64,000 nucleotides of DNA from positions 497,803-561,802 of the forward strand of contig NZ_BPIJ01000002.1 of the NCBI RefSeq assembly GCF_026004055.1, written 5' to 3'. This document shows positions 17,361 to 25,679 of the stretch, piece after piece. The notes under the pieces were generated by a model that saw only the letters and a program-made list of their open reading frames with translations, did no database searches and was not told the origin of the DNA. Position 1 is the first letter of the stretch. The number at the start of each line of letters is the position of its first letter. The translations under genes were made by a program, and so were the position numbers. The stretch comes from Meiothermus sp. (lineage in GTDB: Bacteria > Deinococcota > Deinococci > Deinococcales > Thermaceae).

Positions 17361-17978
17361 ATGGATGACAAAAAGCGAGGACTTGATGATCTGTTATCCG
17401 ACCTGGGGATTGGGGAGAATGAAACCGCCCCGGAGGTCGTGTTGAAGGAGGGAGAGGCAGTCCCCATCGTGACCCCGGCTACCCCGGAGCAAGACCCCAA
17501 AAGTGTGCTCGAGCACTTCATGGTGGGACTCCTGCTGCGCCTCGACCCGGCCTACTCCATTGACATTGTGCAGGAGGGCGACCTTTTCCGGGTCGAGATT
17601 CTGGGAGGCGACTCCGGGCGGGTGATCGGGCGCGAGGGCAAAACCCTGCAAAGCCTCGAGTTCATCACCAATGTGGTCATGGCCAAGCACTTTGGCCCGG
17701 CCTACCGGGTGGTGCTGGATGCGGCAGGTTATCGTCGTCGGAACGAGGAGCGCATCCGCCGCATCGCCTCCGATGCGGTCTTGCAGGTGGAGGTGAGCGG
17801 CCAGCCCATCGAGCTACCCCCCATGCGCCCCAGCGAACGGCGCCTGATTCACGTGATGCTCAAACAGCATCCTAAGGTAACCACTACCTCGGTGGGTGAA
17901 GGGGAAGAGCGGCACGTTGTGGTGATGCCCCGGGATGCCAACCAGCCCCCTCCAAACGAGGATGAAACCGGCGAGTAA
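17361..17978 (+). CDS. jag: Jag/KhpB-like RNA-binding protein (R3H domain)
   Basis: A 205-aa protein with a KH-like fold around RVEILGGDSGRVIGREGKTLQSLEF and an R3H-like C-terminal part (LPPMRPSERRLIHVMLKQHP). The N-terminal 40 residues are an acidic linker. Jag/KhpB commonly follows yidC. The ATG at 17361 is chosen; a TTG at 17355 in frame is the only close alternative. It overlaps prmC by 17 bases. Confidence 0.9.
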   Translation: MDDKKRGLDDLLSDLGIGENETAPEVVLKEGEAVPIVTPATPEQDPKSVLEHFMVGLLLRLDPAYSIDIVQEGDLFRVEILGGDSGRVIGREGKTLQSLEFITNVVMAKHFGPAYRVVLDAAGYRRRNEERIRRIASDAVLQVEVSGQPIELPPMRPSERRLIHVMLKQHPKVTTTSVGEGEERHVVVMPRDANQPPPNEDETGE

Positions 17979-18861
17979 AAGTTATTTGCAGCTTTTGCGT
18001 GAGTTTCAGCAACAGCTTACGGCTGCCCAAAAACCCGCCGCCGAGTCCCGCTGGATTGTGCGCCATGCTGCCGGCCTGGAGGATTCGCAGCTGGTGGCTC
18101 GGTTGTTGCAAGCCGTACCGCCGGATGTTGAGGAGGCTGCCTGGGCCATGCTGAGACTACGCCTGACCGGCTATCCTTTGCAACTGTTGCTGGGCGAAAC
18201 CGAGTTTTGTGGACTCAAACTCCGGGTAGAGCGCGGGGTCTTGATTCCCCGGCCGGAGACCGAGGGGTTGGTCGAGCATGCGCTGGCCTGCCTACCGCCG
18301 AGCGAGACGGCCCAGGTGTTGGATATTGGTACGGGTAGCGGGGCCATTGCGCTGGCACTCAAGTCCATGCGTCCCAATGCCGTAGTATGGGCTACTGAGA
18401 TCAACCCCATAGCCCTCGAGCTGGCCCGGCAAAATGCCAGGGAACTGGGGCTCGAGGTCACCTTTCTGGAAGCCCCCTTCACCGCCGACTTGCGCGAACT
18501 CGACCTGATTATCTCCAACCCGCCCTACCTGCCCGATGGCTACCGTGAAGAAGCCCCGCCCGAACTGGCTTACGAAGACCCCACCGCTCTTTACGCCGGC
18601 CCCGATGGGCTTAGAGTAGCCCGTGAGCTGCTCCCCCATGCTTGGAATGCCCTCAAACCCGGCGGCCGGGTGTGGCTGGAACTGGCTCCCGAAAACATCT
18701 ACACGCTGCAAGCGGAAGCTGCTGCCCAGGGCTGGCTCGAGGTCAGGGTGTTGCGCGACCTGGCCCAGCAACCCCGCTACCTGGCTTGCCAAAAGCCCTC
18801 ACATAGCCCCTCCGGGCCTGAAGATGAGGAAGAGGGCCTGTTGGTCTGGGATAGCGAATAA
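17962..18861 (+). CDS. prmC: peptide chain release factor N5-glutamine methyltransferase
   Basis: Methylates the GGQ glutamine of release factors. The 299-aa protein has an N-terminal helical domain, the SAM-binding VLDIGTGSGAIALALK, and the catalytic ISNPPYLPDG. The ATG at 17962 overlaps the end of jag; it precedes MKPASKSYLQLLREF, and the upstream residues in frame lack family character. An extra 25-residue acidic tail (SGPEDEEEGLLVWDSE) follows the usual end. A MITE-like element begins directly at the stop codon. Confidence 0.93.
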   Translation: MKPASKSYLQLLREFQQQLTAAQKPAAESRWIVRHAAGLEDSQLVARLLQAVPPDVEEAAWAMLRLRLTGYPLQLLLGETEFCGLKLRVERGVLIPRPETEGLVEHALACLPPSETAQVLDIGTGSGAIALALKSMRPNAVVWATEINPIALELARQNARELGLEVTFLEAPFTADLRELDLIISNPPYLPDGYREEAPPELAYEDPTALYAGPDGLRVARELLPHAWNALKPGGRVWLELAPENIYTLQAEAAAQGWLEVRVLRDLAQQPRYLACQKPSHSPSGPEDEEEGLLVWDSE

Positions 18862-19056
18862 TACCGGATTCAAAAAGATAGTCTTCAAAACAAACAACCC
18901 GGGTGGTTATCTTTTTGAATCCTAGAGCACACCCCTCCCTGATGGTCGGCGAAAAAAACGTCTCCCTTCCAAGGGGCGGTATCGCCCTCCGCTACGCGGA
19001 TAACTTCGGTCGGGTTAGTTCGTTACCGTTCGGTGACGAACTAACCGAATCTGGTA
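18862..19056. repeat. MITE-like element, family 1, copy 2 (195 bp)
   Basis: Same ends and same two internal stems as the element at 12365-12488, with about 70 extra bases between the stems that contain a further imperfect hairpin. It fills the space between prmC and the inositol-monophosphatase gene, and its outer flank TATAAG lies near the next promoter. Confidence 0.85.
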
Positions 19057-19092
19057 TAAGTGGGTGGGACTGGCCACGATACAATCTGCTCT

Positions 19093-19869
19093 ATGGACTT
19101 ACGCACGTACCTACAAACCGCCCTCGATGCGGCCTATTTGGCCAAAGGTATCCACCAGTACTACCAGGAAAAGGGCTTTACCCAAAGCACCAAGTCTACG
19201 CCTACCGACGTAGTCACCCAGGCCGACCACGAGTCCGAGGCGGCCATCCGAGAGCTCATTGCTTCGCGCCACCCCGACCACGTGGTGCTGGGGGAGGAGC
19301 AGGGCCAGGATAAGGAGGGTGCTTTCCGTTGGATTGTGGATCCCCTGGACGGTACCGTGAACTACGCCCACGGTTTTCCCTTCTATGCGGTGAGCATTGG
19401 TCTCGAGGCCCGGGGGGAAATGGTGGTGGGGGTTATTCTGGATACTGCCCGGGGTGATTTGTTTACCGCTACCAAGGGCAATGGCGCCTTCATGAACGGC
19501 CGTCCAATCCGGGTTTCTGCGCGAGAAACGCTCCTAGGCAGCCTCTTGGCTACGGGTTTTCCCTACGACGTGAATAAAGATGCCGAGAATGTGACCTACT
19601 TCCAGCGAGCCTTGGCCAAGGGCCTGATGGTACGCAGGCCCGGCGCAGCGGCCCTCGACCTAGCCTATGTGGCTGCCGGGCGCCTGGATGGGTTTTGGGA
19701 GGTTAAGCTCAACCCCTGGGACGTGGCCGCAGGCTGGCTGATCATCGCCGAGGCCGGAGGTAAGGTCACCGGTATGCAAGGAGAAGAATACCGCCTGGGC
19801 AACCGCTACCTGGTGGCCTCCAACGGCCTGATTCATTCGCAGTTGCTGGATACCATCCACGGCAGATAA
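19093..19869 (+). CDS. suhB: inositol-1-monophosphatase family protein
   Basis: A 258-aa Mg-dependent phosphatase. Metal ligands appear in VLGEEQGQD, in the motif WIVDPLDGTVNYAHGFP and in LNPWDVAAGWLIIAEAGGKV, which are the three family signatures. The start ATG at 19093 is seven bases after TACAAT (19080-19085), so the transcript is probably leaderless. Family members act on inositol phosphate, NADP or fructose bisphosphate; the substrate is not decided. Convergent with purD across an 87-bp repeat. Confidence 0.9.
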   Translation: MDLRTYLQTALDAAYLAKGIHQYYQEKGFTQSTKSTPTDVVTQADHESEAAIRELIASRHPDHVVLGEEQGQDKEGAFRWIVDPLDGTVNYAHGFPFYAVSIGLEARGEMVVGVILDTARGDLFTATKGNGAFMNGRPIRVSARETLLGSLLATGFPYDVNKDAENVTYFQRALAKGLMVRRPGAAALDLAYVAAGRLDGFWEVKLNPWDVAAGWLIIAEAGGKVTGMQGEEYRLGNRYLVASNGLIHSQLLDTIHGR

Positions 19870-19894
19870 GCTCAGGGCAAGAGGATGGCCTATC

Positions 19895-19981
19895 GCGGTT
19901 CCCACCCAAAGGGCCCACGCGGTGGCTCGTATTGTGGTTCCTACCGCAAAAACCGCTGTAGGGACTATTCGTGGGAACCGC
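19895..19981. repeat. MITE-like element, family 2, copy A (87 bp)
   Basis: Ends GCGGTTCCCACC and GGGAACCGC are inverted, and the inside contains CCGCAAAAACCGCTGTAGGG. Copy C at 56509-56595 has the same length in opposite orientation, and copy B at 44953-45036 is degenerate. It lies between convergent genes and may serve as a two-way terminator. Confidence 0.85.
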
Positions 19982-19982
19982 T

Positions 19983-21230
19983 CTATTTGGTTACAACCTT
20001 CCGCCCGATATCCCGCCGGTACACTGCGTGTTCAAACTTCACCGCCGCCACGCCAGCATAGGCTCGCTCGAGGGCTTTCTTCAAATCCTGACCCAAACCC
20101 ACCACGTTCAAAACCCGGCCTCCATTGGTCAGCAAGCCCCCCGGGCCTCGGCGGGTGCCGGCCTGGAAGTAAAGCACCTGCTCGGGAGGCTCTGGGGGCA
20201 GGAACAGGGGCAGACCCTTGTGGGGGTCGTCGGGGTAGCCGGGCGCGGCCATTACCACGCAGGCCGAGGCCAAGGGTTGCCAGGCCAGCTCGAGCTCGTG
20301 CAGCCGGCCCTCTACCACGGCCAGGGCCAGCTCCACCAGGTCGGTCTTCAAGAGGGGCAGAATGGCCTGGGCCTCGGGGTCGCCAAAGCGCGCGTTGAAC
20401 TCGAGCACTTTCGGGCCATCGTCGGTCAGCATCAGGCCGGCATAAATCACACCCTTGTACACAATCCCCTCGGCCCGCAGCCCCTCTACCAAGGGCTTCA
20501 GCACCCGCTCCACAATTTCGGTAAGGACACCCGGGGCCAGGGGATAGGGGCAGATGGCGCCCATGCCCCCGGTCATGGGGCCGGCATCGCCATCCAACAG
20601 ACGCTTATGATCCTGCGAAGGCAGTAGGGGACGGACGGTAACGCCATCGGTGACGGCCAAAACCGTCACCTCGGGGCCGCTAAGGCACTCCTCAATTACC
20701 ACCTCGCCCCGCTCCACCCCTGAGAGGATGTTAATAACGGCCTGCTTGGCTTGCTGCAAGTTGGTAGCCACCGTCACCCCTTTGCCCGCTGCCAGTCCCG
20801 AGTCCTTGACCACGATGGGAGCGCCCACCGTCTCCAGGTAAGCAAGTGCCTCGAGCACATCGTGGAAGGTTTTGTGTTTGGCGGTAGGGATACCAAAGCG
20901 CTCCATCAGGTTCTTGGCAAAGGCTTTGGAACCCTCAATCATGGCCGCTTTCTGCACCGGCCCAAAGATCTTGAGTCCCCTGGCCAGAAAAGCATCGGCT
21001 ATGCCTTCTACCAAGGGCGCCTCGGGCCCCACCAGGGTGAGCTCGATGCCTTCCTGGTCGGCCCACTCGGCCAACCGTCGGACGTCGCCGTCCCAGGGAA
21101 TGCACTCGGCCAGCTCGGCCATGCCGGGGTTGCCCGGCGCGGCGTACAGCTCGGTTAGCAAAGGCGACTGCGCTACCTTCCAACAAATCGCGTGTTCACG
21201 CCCACCTGAACCCACCACCAATACTTTCAC
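19983..21230 (-). CDS. purD: phosphoribosylamine-glycine ligase
   Basis: Second step of purine synthesis, joining glycine to phosphoribosylamine with ATP. The 415-aa product begins MKVLVVGSGGREHAI and shows the ATP-grasp core VVKDSGLAAGKGVTVA and the C-terminal metal-binding FNARFGDPEAQAILP. Length is normal. It lies downstream of purN on the same strand across 149 bases; the two probably share regulation. The 3' end abuts a family 2 repeat. Confidence 0.96.
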   Translation of the reverse strand: MKVLVVGSGGREHAICWKVAQSPLLTELYAAPGNPGMAELAECIPWDGDVRRLAEWADQEGIELTLVGPEAPLVEGIADAFLARGLKIFGPVQKAAMIEGSKAFAKNLMERFGIPTAKHKTFHDVLEALAYLETVGAPIVVKDSGLAAGKGVTVATNLQQAKQAVINILSGVERGEVVIEECLSGPEVTVLAVTDGVTVRPLLPSQDHKRLLDGDAGPMTGGMGAICPYPLAPGVLTEIVERVLKPLVEGLRAEGIVYKGVIYAGLMLTDDGPKVLEFNARFGDPEAQAILPLLKTDLVELALAVVEGRLHELELAWQPLASACVVMAAPGYPDDPHKGLPLFLPPEPPEQVLYFQAGTRRGPGGLLTNGGRVLNVVGLGQDLKKALERAYAGVAAVKFEHAVYRRDIGRKVVTK

Positions 21231-21379
21231 GCAGCTAAGAATAACAGGGGCAGGGGAAACGGGAATAGGGGTTTTCGCGGCCCCGTAGTTTTTTCACCGA
21301 GAACGGGAAGAAGCAAGGTCTGACCGGCTTTTTTCTGGCAACTGTCAGGCAGGTAGGGCGATGCGTTGCTGTAGAAAAT

Positions 21380-22030
21380 CTAGGGCTTTATAGGGCTTTG
21401 ACTCGGGTATGAAACAGTCCCCTTCAACACCTGCCGCACCGCCTCGGGGTAGGCTTGGTGTTCTTGTTCCAGGATGCGCGCGGCCAGGGTTTCCTCGGTA
21501 TCGTCCGGTAGCACCGGCACCCGGCGCTGCAACACGATGGGGCCGGTATCCGTACCGGCATCTACAAAATGCACCGTACAGCCCGACTCAGATACCCCGG
21601 CCTCCAGGGCCTGGCGCTGGGCGTGCAGCCCCGGAAACTGCGGCAAAAGCGAGGGATGAATGTTGAGGATGCGGCCCTGCCAGGCCTGCACAAACTCGGG
21701 CGAGAGCAAGCGCATGAAGCCCGCCAGCAGCACCAGGTCTATGCGGTGGTCTTGCAGGAGCCGGCCTGCGACTTGCTCGAACTGCTCGCGTGCGGTCTTG
21801 TAGGCCGCCCCTTGCGCGCGGCTCTTGGGCCAGGGCACGTATTCGGCCTCCACCTGAGCCTCGACGGCTTTTTGTAGGGCCAGGGCCTCGCGCCGGTCGG
21901 AGATAACCAGCACGATGTGGCCCAGCGGGTTGTCGTGGGGAAAGGCCCTGAGCAGGGCCTCCAGGTTGCTCCCCCGCCCCGAGGCCATTACCGCAATCCG
22001 GGCCGGTCGCTGCAAAGGGAAATAGCTCAT
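21380..22030 (-). CDS. purN: phosphoribosylglycinamide formyltransferase
   Basis: Third step of purine synthesis, transferring a formyl group from 10-formyl-THF to GAR. The 216-aa protein carries RIAVMASGRGSNLEALL, the catalytic HPSLLPQFPGLHAQRQAL (with Asn in LNIHPS and the His) and the Asp in DAGTDTGPI. The ATG at 22030 overlaps the end of the HAD phosphatase gene as ATGA. The in-frame upstream region back to 22339 has no family character. Confidence 0.95.
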   Translation of the reverse strand: MSYFPLQRPARIAVMASGRGSNLEALLRAFPHDNPLGHIVLVISDRREALALQKAVEAQVEAEYVPWPKSRAQGAAYKTAREQFEQVAGRLLQDHRIDLVLLAGFMRLLSPEFVQAWQGRILNIHPSLLPQFPGLHAQRQALEAGVSESGCTVHFVDAGTDTGPIVLQRRVPVLPDDTEETLAARILEQEHQAYPEAVRQVLKGTVSYPSQSPIKP

Positions 22031-22680
22031 TCGATTACCCTCCAGCCTCGCGTTACAGCCAGTTGGCGCAGCCGATTTTCGGGGTAGACCACCACCGGCT
22101 CTTCGGCCAGCTCGAGCATGGGCAGGTCGGGCAGGCTGTCGCCGTAAGCAGCAAAGAGAGCCTCTCCGCGCAGCAACTTGCGCAGGTGCTCGACTTTGTG
22201 CACACCCGAGCGCACCGGCCCCCGCAGCCGCCCGGTAAAGACGCCCCCCTCGATCTCGAGCGGCGTTCCAAGGGCCACCACCCCTTCTCCCATGCGCCTG
22301 GCAAAAGCCTCCAGGACGGGCTGGAAGGTGGCCGAGCACAACACCAATCGCCGTCCCTGCTGCTGCAACTTTTGCAGTTCGTCGAGAACCCGGAGCCGCC
22401 GCTTAGGCCAGAGTTCGTTGGTGACCACCCACTCGCCTAAGGCCTTCAGCTCTTCCTGAGCAAGCCCGGCCAGCAGCCCGGCAGCCCCCTCCATAAAGCG
22501 ATCCTGGAAGGCCCGCTTATCCCCCCAGCCCAGCCGCGCCGCTACCGCCCCCGGCAGGTGCCGGTAGAAAAATCTTTGGTATGCCCCCGCCCGTCCGTGG
22601 ACTTGCATCCAGGCGGCCAGGCCGCGCCAGGTTTCGCCGATGGTGAGGGTGCCTTCCAGGTCTGCAGCAATGGTGTTCAT
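22027..22680 (-). CDS. HAD-superfamily phosphatase (SerB/ThrH-like)
   Basis: A 217-aa HAD-IB phosphatase. Motif I is ADLEGTLT, with Glu in place of the usual second Asp; motif II is LVLCSATFQPV; motif III/IV lies in FAAYGDSLPDLPMLELA. The DLEG form is known in ThrH-type phosphoserine/homoserine phosphotransferases, so it does not imply inactivity. It overlaps purN by four bases and probably shares its transcript. Confidence 0.85.
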   Translation of the reverse strand: MNTIAADLEGTLTIGETWRGLAAWMQVHGRAGAYQRFFYRHLPGAVAARLGWGDKRAFQDRFMEGAAGLLAGLAQEELKALGEWVVTNELWPKRRLRVLDELQKLQQQGRRLVLCSATFQPVLEAFARRMGEGVVALGTPLEIEGGVFTGRLRGPVRSGVHKVEHLRKLLRGEALFAAYGDSLPDLPMLELAEEPVVVYPENRLRQLAVTRGWRVIE

Positions 22681-22717
22681 GGTTTTGCTTCAGGCAAATA
22701 CGCTTTGGTTCCAGAAC

Positions 22718-22795
22718 TGGTGCGCCCGGCAGGACTCGAACCTGCGACCTAAGGTTTAGGAAACCTTCGCTCTATCCAAACTGAGCTACGAGCGC
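22718..22795 (-). tRNA. tRNA-Arg (anticodon CCT)
   Basis: On the minus strand GCGCTCG pairs with CGGGCGC to form the acceptor, followed by A and an encoded CCA. The anticodon stem AAGGT/ACCTT encloses loop TTCCTAA, giving anticodon CCU for AGG codons. The T arm is GCAGG-TTCGAGT-CCTGC and the D arm GCTCAG...GAGC. All four arms pair. Confidence 0.97.
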
Positions 22796-22851
22796 ACAAG
22801 GCTTGCCGCTGCAAGCAGTGTAGATTGTAGCACCTACGGTCGCAGGCTTCT

Positions 22852-24060
22852 ATGGTGATACCCGGTCTCGATTGGGGTATGGTAATGTCCAAGATGTTTC
22901 GCTCCCGGCGCACCCCGTTGGGCGGAGGGGTTTTTCTGGAGATGGACGGGGCCAAGGCCGAGGCCCGGGCCAGGGGCCTGGAGATTACAGACCTCTCCAT
23001 CGGGGCTTCCGACCTGCCTCCCCCACCCGAAGCCCTGCAAGCCCTCAAGCAAGCGGTAGACGACCCCGCTACCTATGGCTACTGCCTCAAGTCGGGGACG
23101 CTTTCCTTCCTGGAAGCCGCTACCGAGTGGTACTTTCGGCGCTACGGAGTACGGCTCGAGCCCCGGCGGGAGGCCCTGAGCCTGATCGGTTCGCAGGAGG
23201 GGCTGGCCCACTTGCTCATGGCCATTGCCGACCCCGGCGACGTTCTGCTGATGTGCGAGGTGGCCTACCCCTCCTATTTTGGGGCGGCTAAGGTAGCGGG
23301 CCTCGAGGTTCACCTGATGCCCCTGGGCCCCGACCTGCTGCCCGACCTGTGGGCGGTGCCGGAGGTGGTGGCCCGGCGGGCCAAAGCCGTGCTGCTCAAC
23401 TACCCCAACAACCCCACGGCTGCCCTGGCCCCCGAGGAATTTTTTGTGGAGGCGCTACAGTTTTGCCAACGCTACGAGCTGCTGCTCATCCACGATAACC
23501 CCTACCTCGACCAGGCCCTAGAACCTACCCCCTCGCCCCTGGCCCTGCCGGGGGGCCGCGAGCGGGTAGTGGAGCTTTTTAGCTTTTCCAAGAGCTATCA
23601 CCTGGCGGGGTTCCGGCTGGGCTTTGCTCTGGGCAACGCCGAGGCCATCGGAAGCCTGGAAGCCCTCAAAGCGCCCATCGACTTTAACCCGTACCTGGGT
23701 ATCCAGCGCATGGGCATGGCCGCGCTGAACATCCCCCAAGCGCGCTTGCAGGCCGACGCCCAGACCTGGGCTAGCCGTCGGCAAGCGATGGTGACGGCCC
23801 TGGCCGAGCAGGGCTGGACAGTGCCACTGCCTGAGGCCGGCATGTACCTCTGGGCGCGGCTACCTGCGGGCCTGGCCCTGGACGACCTGCAGTTCGCCAA
23901 GCAACTCGTCGCCCAGACCGGCGTGGCGCTCTCGCCGGGGCGGGCCTTTGGGCCGGGTGGGGTGGGGCATGTGCGTTTTGCCTTGGTGCAGCCCGAGGCG
24001 GTGTTGCGACGGAGTGCGGAAAAGATTGGGGATTTTATCCGCAGAGAGACCAAAGACTGA
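22852..24060 (+). CDS. class I/II PLP-dependent aminotransferase
   Basis: A fold-type I aminotransferase, about 400 aa. The PLP lysine is in LFSFSKSYHLAGFRLGFALG, the PLP-binding NYPNNPTAALAP and HDNPYLDQAL are present, and the substrate arginine lies in VGHVRFALVQPE. It resembles LL-diaminopimelate/DapC-like aminotransferases, but the substrate cannot be fixed. No clear ribosome site precedes ATG 22852; in-frame ATGs at 22879, 22885 and 22894 are alternatives, and MSKMFRSRRTPLGGG (22885) looks most natural. It is divergent from the tRNA gene. Confidence 0.88.
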   Translation: MVIPGLDWGMVMSKMFRSRRTPLGGGVFLEMDGAKAEARARGLEITDLSIGASDLPPPPEALQALKQAVDDPATYGYCLKSGTLSFLEAATEWYFRRYGVRLEPRREALSLIGSQEGLAHLLMAIADPGDVLLMCEVAYPSYFGAAKVAGLEVHLMPLGPDLLPDLWAVPEVVARRAKAVLLNYPNNPTAALAPEEFFVEALQFCQRYELLLIHDNPYLDQALEPTPSPLALPGGRERVVELFSFSKSYHLAGFRLGFALGNAEAIGSLEALKAPIDFNPYLGIQRMGMAALNIPQARLQADAQTWASRRQAMVTALAEQGWTVPLPEAGMYLWARLPAGLALDDLQFAKQLVAQTGVALSPGRAFGPGGVGHVRFALVQPEAVLRRSAEKIGDFIRRETKD

Positions 24061-24216
24061 TTGCAGCGCCCACGGTGGTTTTTGCTGTAGGGGCTGCCGT
24101 CTTTGTGGTGAGCGACGCGACGAGAATTGGCATCGTCGTTGCGCGACTTTTCTTGAACCTTCTGACAGAAGTAGTACAACAGGAGAAAGGCCGACAGCCT
24201 GGCCCAAAACCTCCTT

Positions 24217-25146
24217 TTATCCAGCCCGCAGGCCCTCGCGCACCCCCAGCAGTTGCAGGGCGGCTTCCTCGGGGGTGAGCTCGCCCTGCGCGACCTTGGC
24301 AATTAAGTCCCGGCCCTCGCGGGTCTTGCGGCGGCCCCACTCCTGGATTACGCTCTCGATCTCGAAGCGGGCCCGCTCGAGCCGGTCGGCCTCGAGCAGG
24401 TGATGCTGGCTCAGGTGCTGGTAATGCCTCTCCAGCGCCTCGAAAATTTCGGGAATCCCCTCGGCTTTGGGGGCCACGGCGGTTAGGACGGGCGGCTTCC
24501 AGCCTGCGGGGCGCGGGGCGGCGAGCTCGAGGGTGGTTTTGAGCTCCTGCACGATGCGTTCCCCCCCCGGCAAGTCGAACTTGTTGACCACAAACACGTC
24601 GGCAATCTCCATCACCCCGGCCTTGAAGGCCTGCACGGCGTCGCCCGCCGCAGGGGTCAGAATGAGCACGGTAGTATCGGCCACGCGGGCAATGTCCACC
24701 TCGCTCTGCCCCACCCCCACCGTCTCCACGAAGATGCGGTCAAAGCCAAAGGCTTCCAGCAGGGCCAGGGTAGCCACCGCAGCGCCCGCCAGCCCACCCA
24801 AGGCCCCCCGGCTGGCCAGGGAACGAATGTAGACTTTCTTGTCCTGGTGGTGGCGCATCATGCGGATGCGGTCGCCCAGAATGGCTCCCCCGGTAAAGGG
24901 GCTGCTAGGGTCTACCGCCAGCACCGCCACGCGCTCGTCTCGCTTGCGGGCCTCCTCAATCAGCCGGTCGGTAAGGGTGCTCTTGCCCGCTCCAGGGCTG
25001 CCGGTGAGGCCCACCACCCGGGCATGGCCACGCCCGCGCAACTGGCGCAGCAGGGCCTGCCCTTCGGGGTAGCCCGACTCCACCAGGGTGATGGCCCGGG
25101 CCAGGGCCCGTATGTCCTGGGCCAGAAAGCGTTCGTAAAGGTTCAT
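24217..25146 (-). CDS. meaB: methylmalonyl-CoA mutase-associated GTPase MeaB
   Basis: A G3E-family GTPase (309 aa) that protects and reloads methylmalonyl-CoA mutase. Walker A is GLTGSPGAGKSTL, followed by LAVDPSSPFTGGAILGDRIRM, the switch IFVETVGVGQSEVDI and the base-recognition NKFD. The mutase genes are not in the window. The ATG at 25146 gives the usual short helical N-terminus. Convergent with the aminotransferase gene. Confidence 0.95.
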   Translation of the reverse strand: MNLYERFLAQDIRALARAITLVESGYPEGQALLRQLRGRGHARVVGLTGSPGAGKSTLTDRLIEEARKRDERVAVLAVDPSSPFTGGAILGDRIRMMRHHQDKKVYIRSLASRGALGGLAGAAVATLALLEAFGFDRIFVETVGVGQSEVDIARVADTTVLILTPAAGDAVQAFKAGVMEIADVFVVNKFDLPGGERIVQELKTTLELAAPRPAGWKPPVLTAVAPKAEGIPEIFEALERHYQHLSQHHLLEADRLERARFEIESVIQEWGRRKTREGRDLIAKVAQGELTPEEAALQLLGVREGLRAG

Positions 25147-25187
25147 AGCGTCAGAAAAGCGCCGCCGGCTTTAGAGTACCCAAACCG

Positions 25188-25565
25188 CTACACCCGCGCG
25201 ATGCAGGCGACCTCTACCCTCACGTCGCGGGGGAGGCGGGCTACCTGCACGGTGGCACGGGCCGGGAAGGGTTCTTGCACATACTCGGCGTAGACCTTAT
25301 TGAAAACCGGAAAATCGGCCATGTCGGCCAGGTAGCAGGTGGTTTGTACCACCTTGGCAAAGGAGCTACCGGCGGCCTCGAGCACCGCCCCCAGGTTCTT
25401 CATCACCTGGTGGGCCTGGGCCTCCACATCGCCCACGACCAGCTCCCCTGCGGGGGTTAGGGGAATCTGGCCTGAACAAAACACCAGGCCTCCGGCCACG
25501 ATGGCCTGGCTGTAAGGGCCGATAGCCTGGGGTGCTTGATCGGTCTGGATACGCTGTTGGCTCAT
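25188..25565 (-). CDS. ridA: RidA family enamine/imine deaminase
   Basis: A 125-aa trimeric enzyme that hydrolyses reactive enamines. Signatures are GPYSQAIVAGGLVFCSGQIPL, the catalytic Arg region FPARATVQVARLP and RVEVACIA. ATG 25565 is chosen; a GTG six bases upstream is in frame. TATAAG stands seven bases upstream, so the message is probably leaderless. The virus attachment repeat at 25596 falls in the -35 area, so integration may have changed its promoter. It lies 41 bases before the start of meaB. Confidence 0.93.
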   Translation of the reverse strand: MSQQRIQTDQAPQAIGPYSQAIVAGGLVFCSGQIPLTPAGELVVGDVEAQAHQVMKNLGAVLEAAGSSFAKVVQTTCYLADMADFPVFNKVYAEYVQEPFPARATVQVARLPRDVRVEVACIARV

Positions 25566-25595
25566 GCCCACAGCTTATACCAAGACCGGCCAGCT

Positions 25596-25610
25596 GCTAA
25601 TAGATGCATT
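25596..25610. repeat. left attachment repeat (attL core) of the provirus
   Basis: GCTAATAGATGCATT is repeated exactly and in the same orientation at 44168-44182. The two copies bound all virus genes. It lies 30 bases upstream of the ridA start. Confidence 0.8.
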
Positions 25611-25654
25611 GTAGATTCCAAGCAAACCCAGGAGACCCCAAAGCAAAGGGCGAA

Positions 25655-25670
25655 CGCTTTCTAGAAAGCG
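25655..25670. promoter_or_regulatory. 16-bp perfect palindrome at the virus left end
   Basis: CGCTTTCTAGAAAGCG lies ten bases before the first virus start codon and inside a looser symmetric stretch. It may be an operator over the early operon. Confidence 0.55.
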
Positions 25671-25679
25671 AATCGCCAT

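Noticed and set aside
20000-20400. Plus-strand frames opposite purD and other minus-strand genes.
   Set aside because: They are GC-driven shadow frames with Gly/Arg/Pro-rich products and no independent support.
24064-24100. Possible fourth copy of the 87-bp repeat family: GGTTTTTGCTGTA at 24077-24089 matches its centre.
   Set aside because: Only 13 bases match exactly and neither terminal inverted repeat is present; at most a decayed fragment.
24105-24160. Hairpin GCGACGCGACGA/TCGTCGTTGCGC between the aminotransferase gene and meaB as a bidirectional terminator.
   Set aside because: The arms pair only partly and the T-run is broken; evidence is too weak.
25573-25590. TTATACCAAGACCGG near attL as an end of a family 1 MITE.
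   Set aside because: Only the first eight bases match the terminus; it is better explained as the ridA -10 region.
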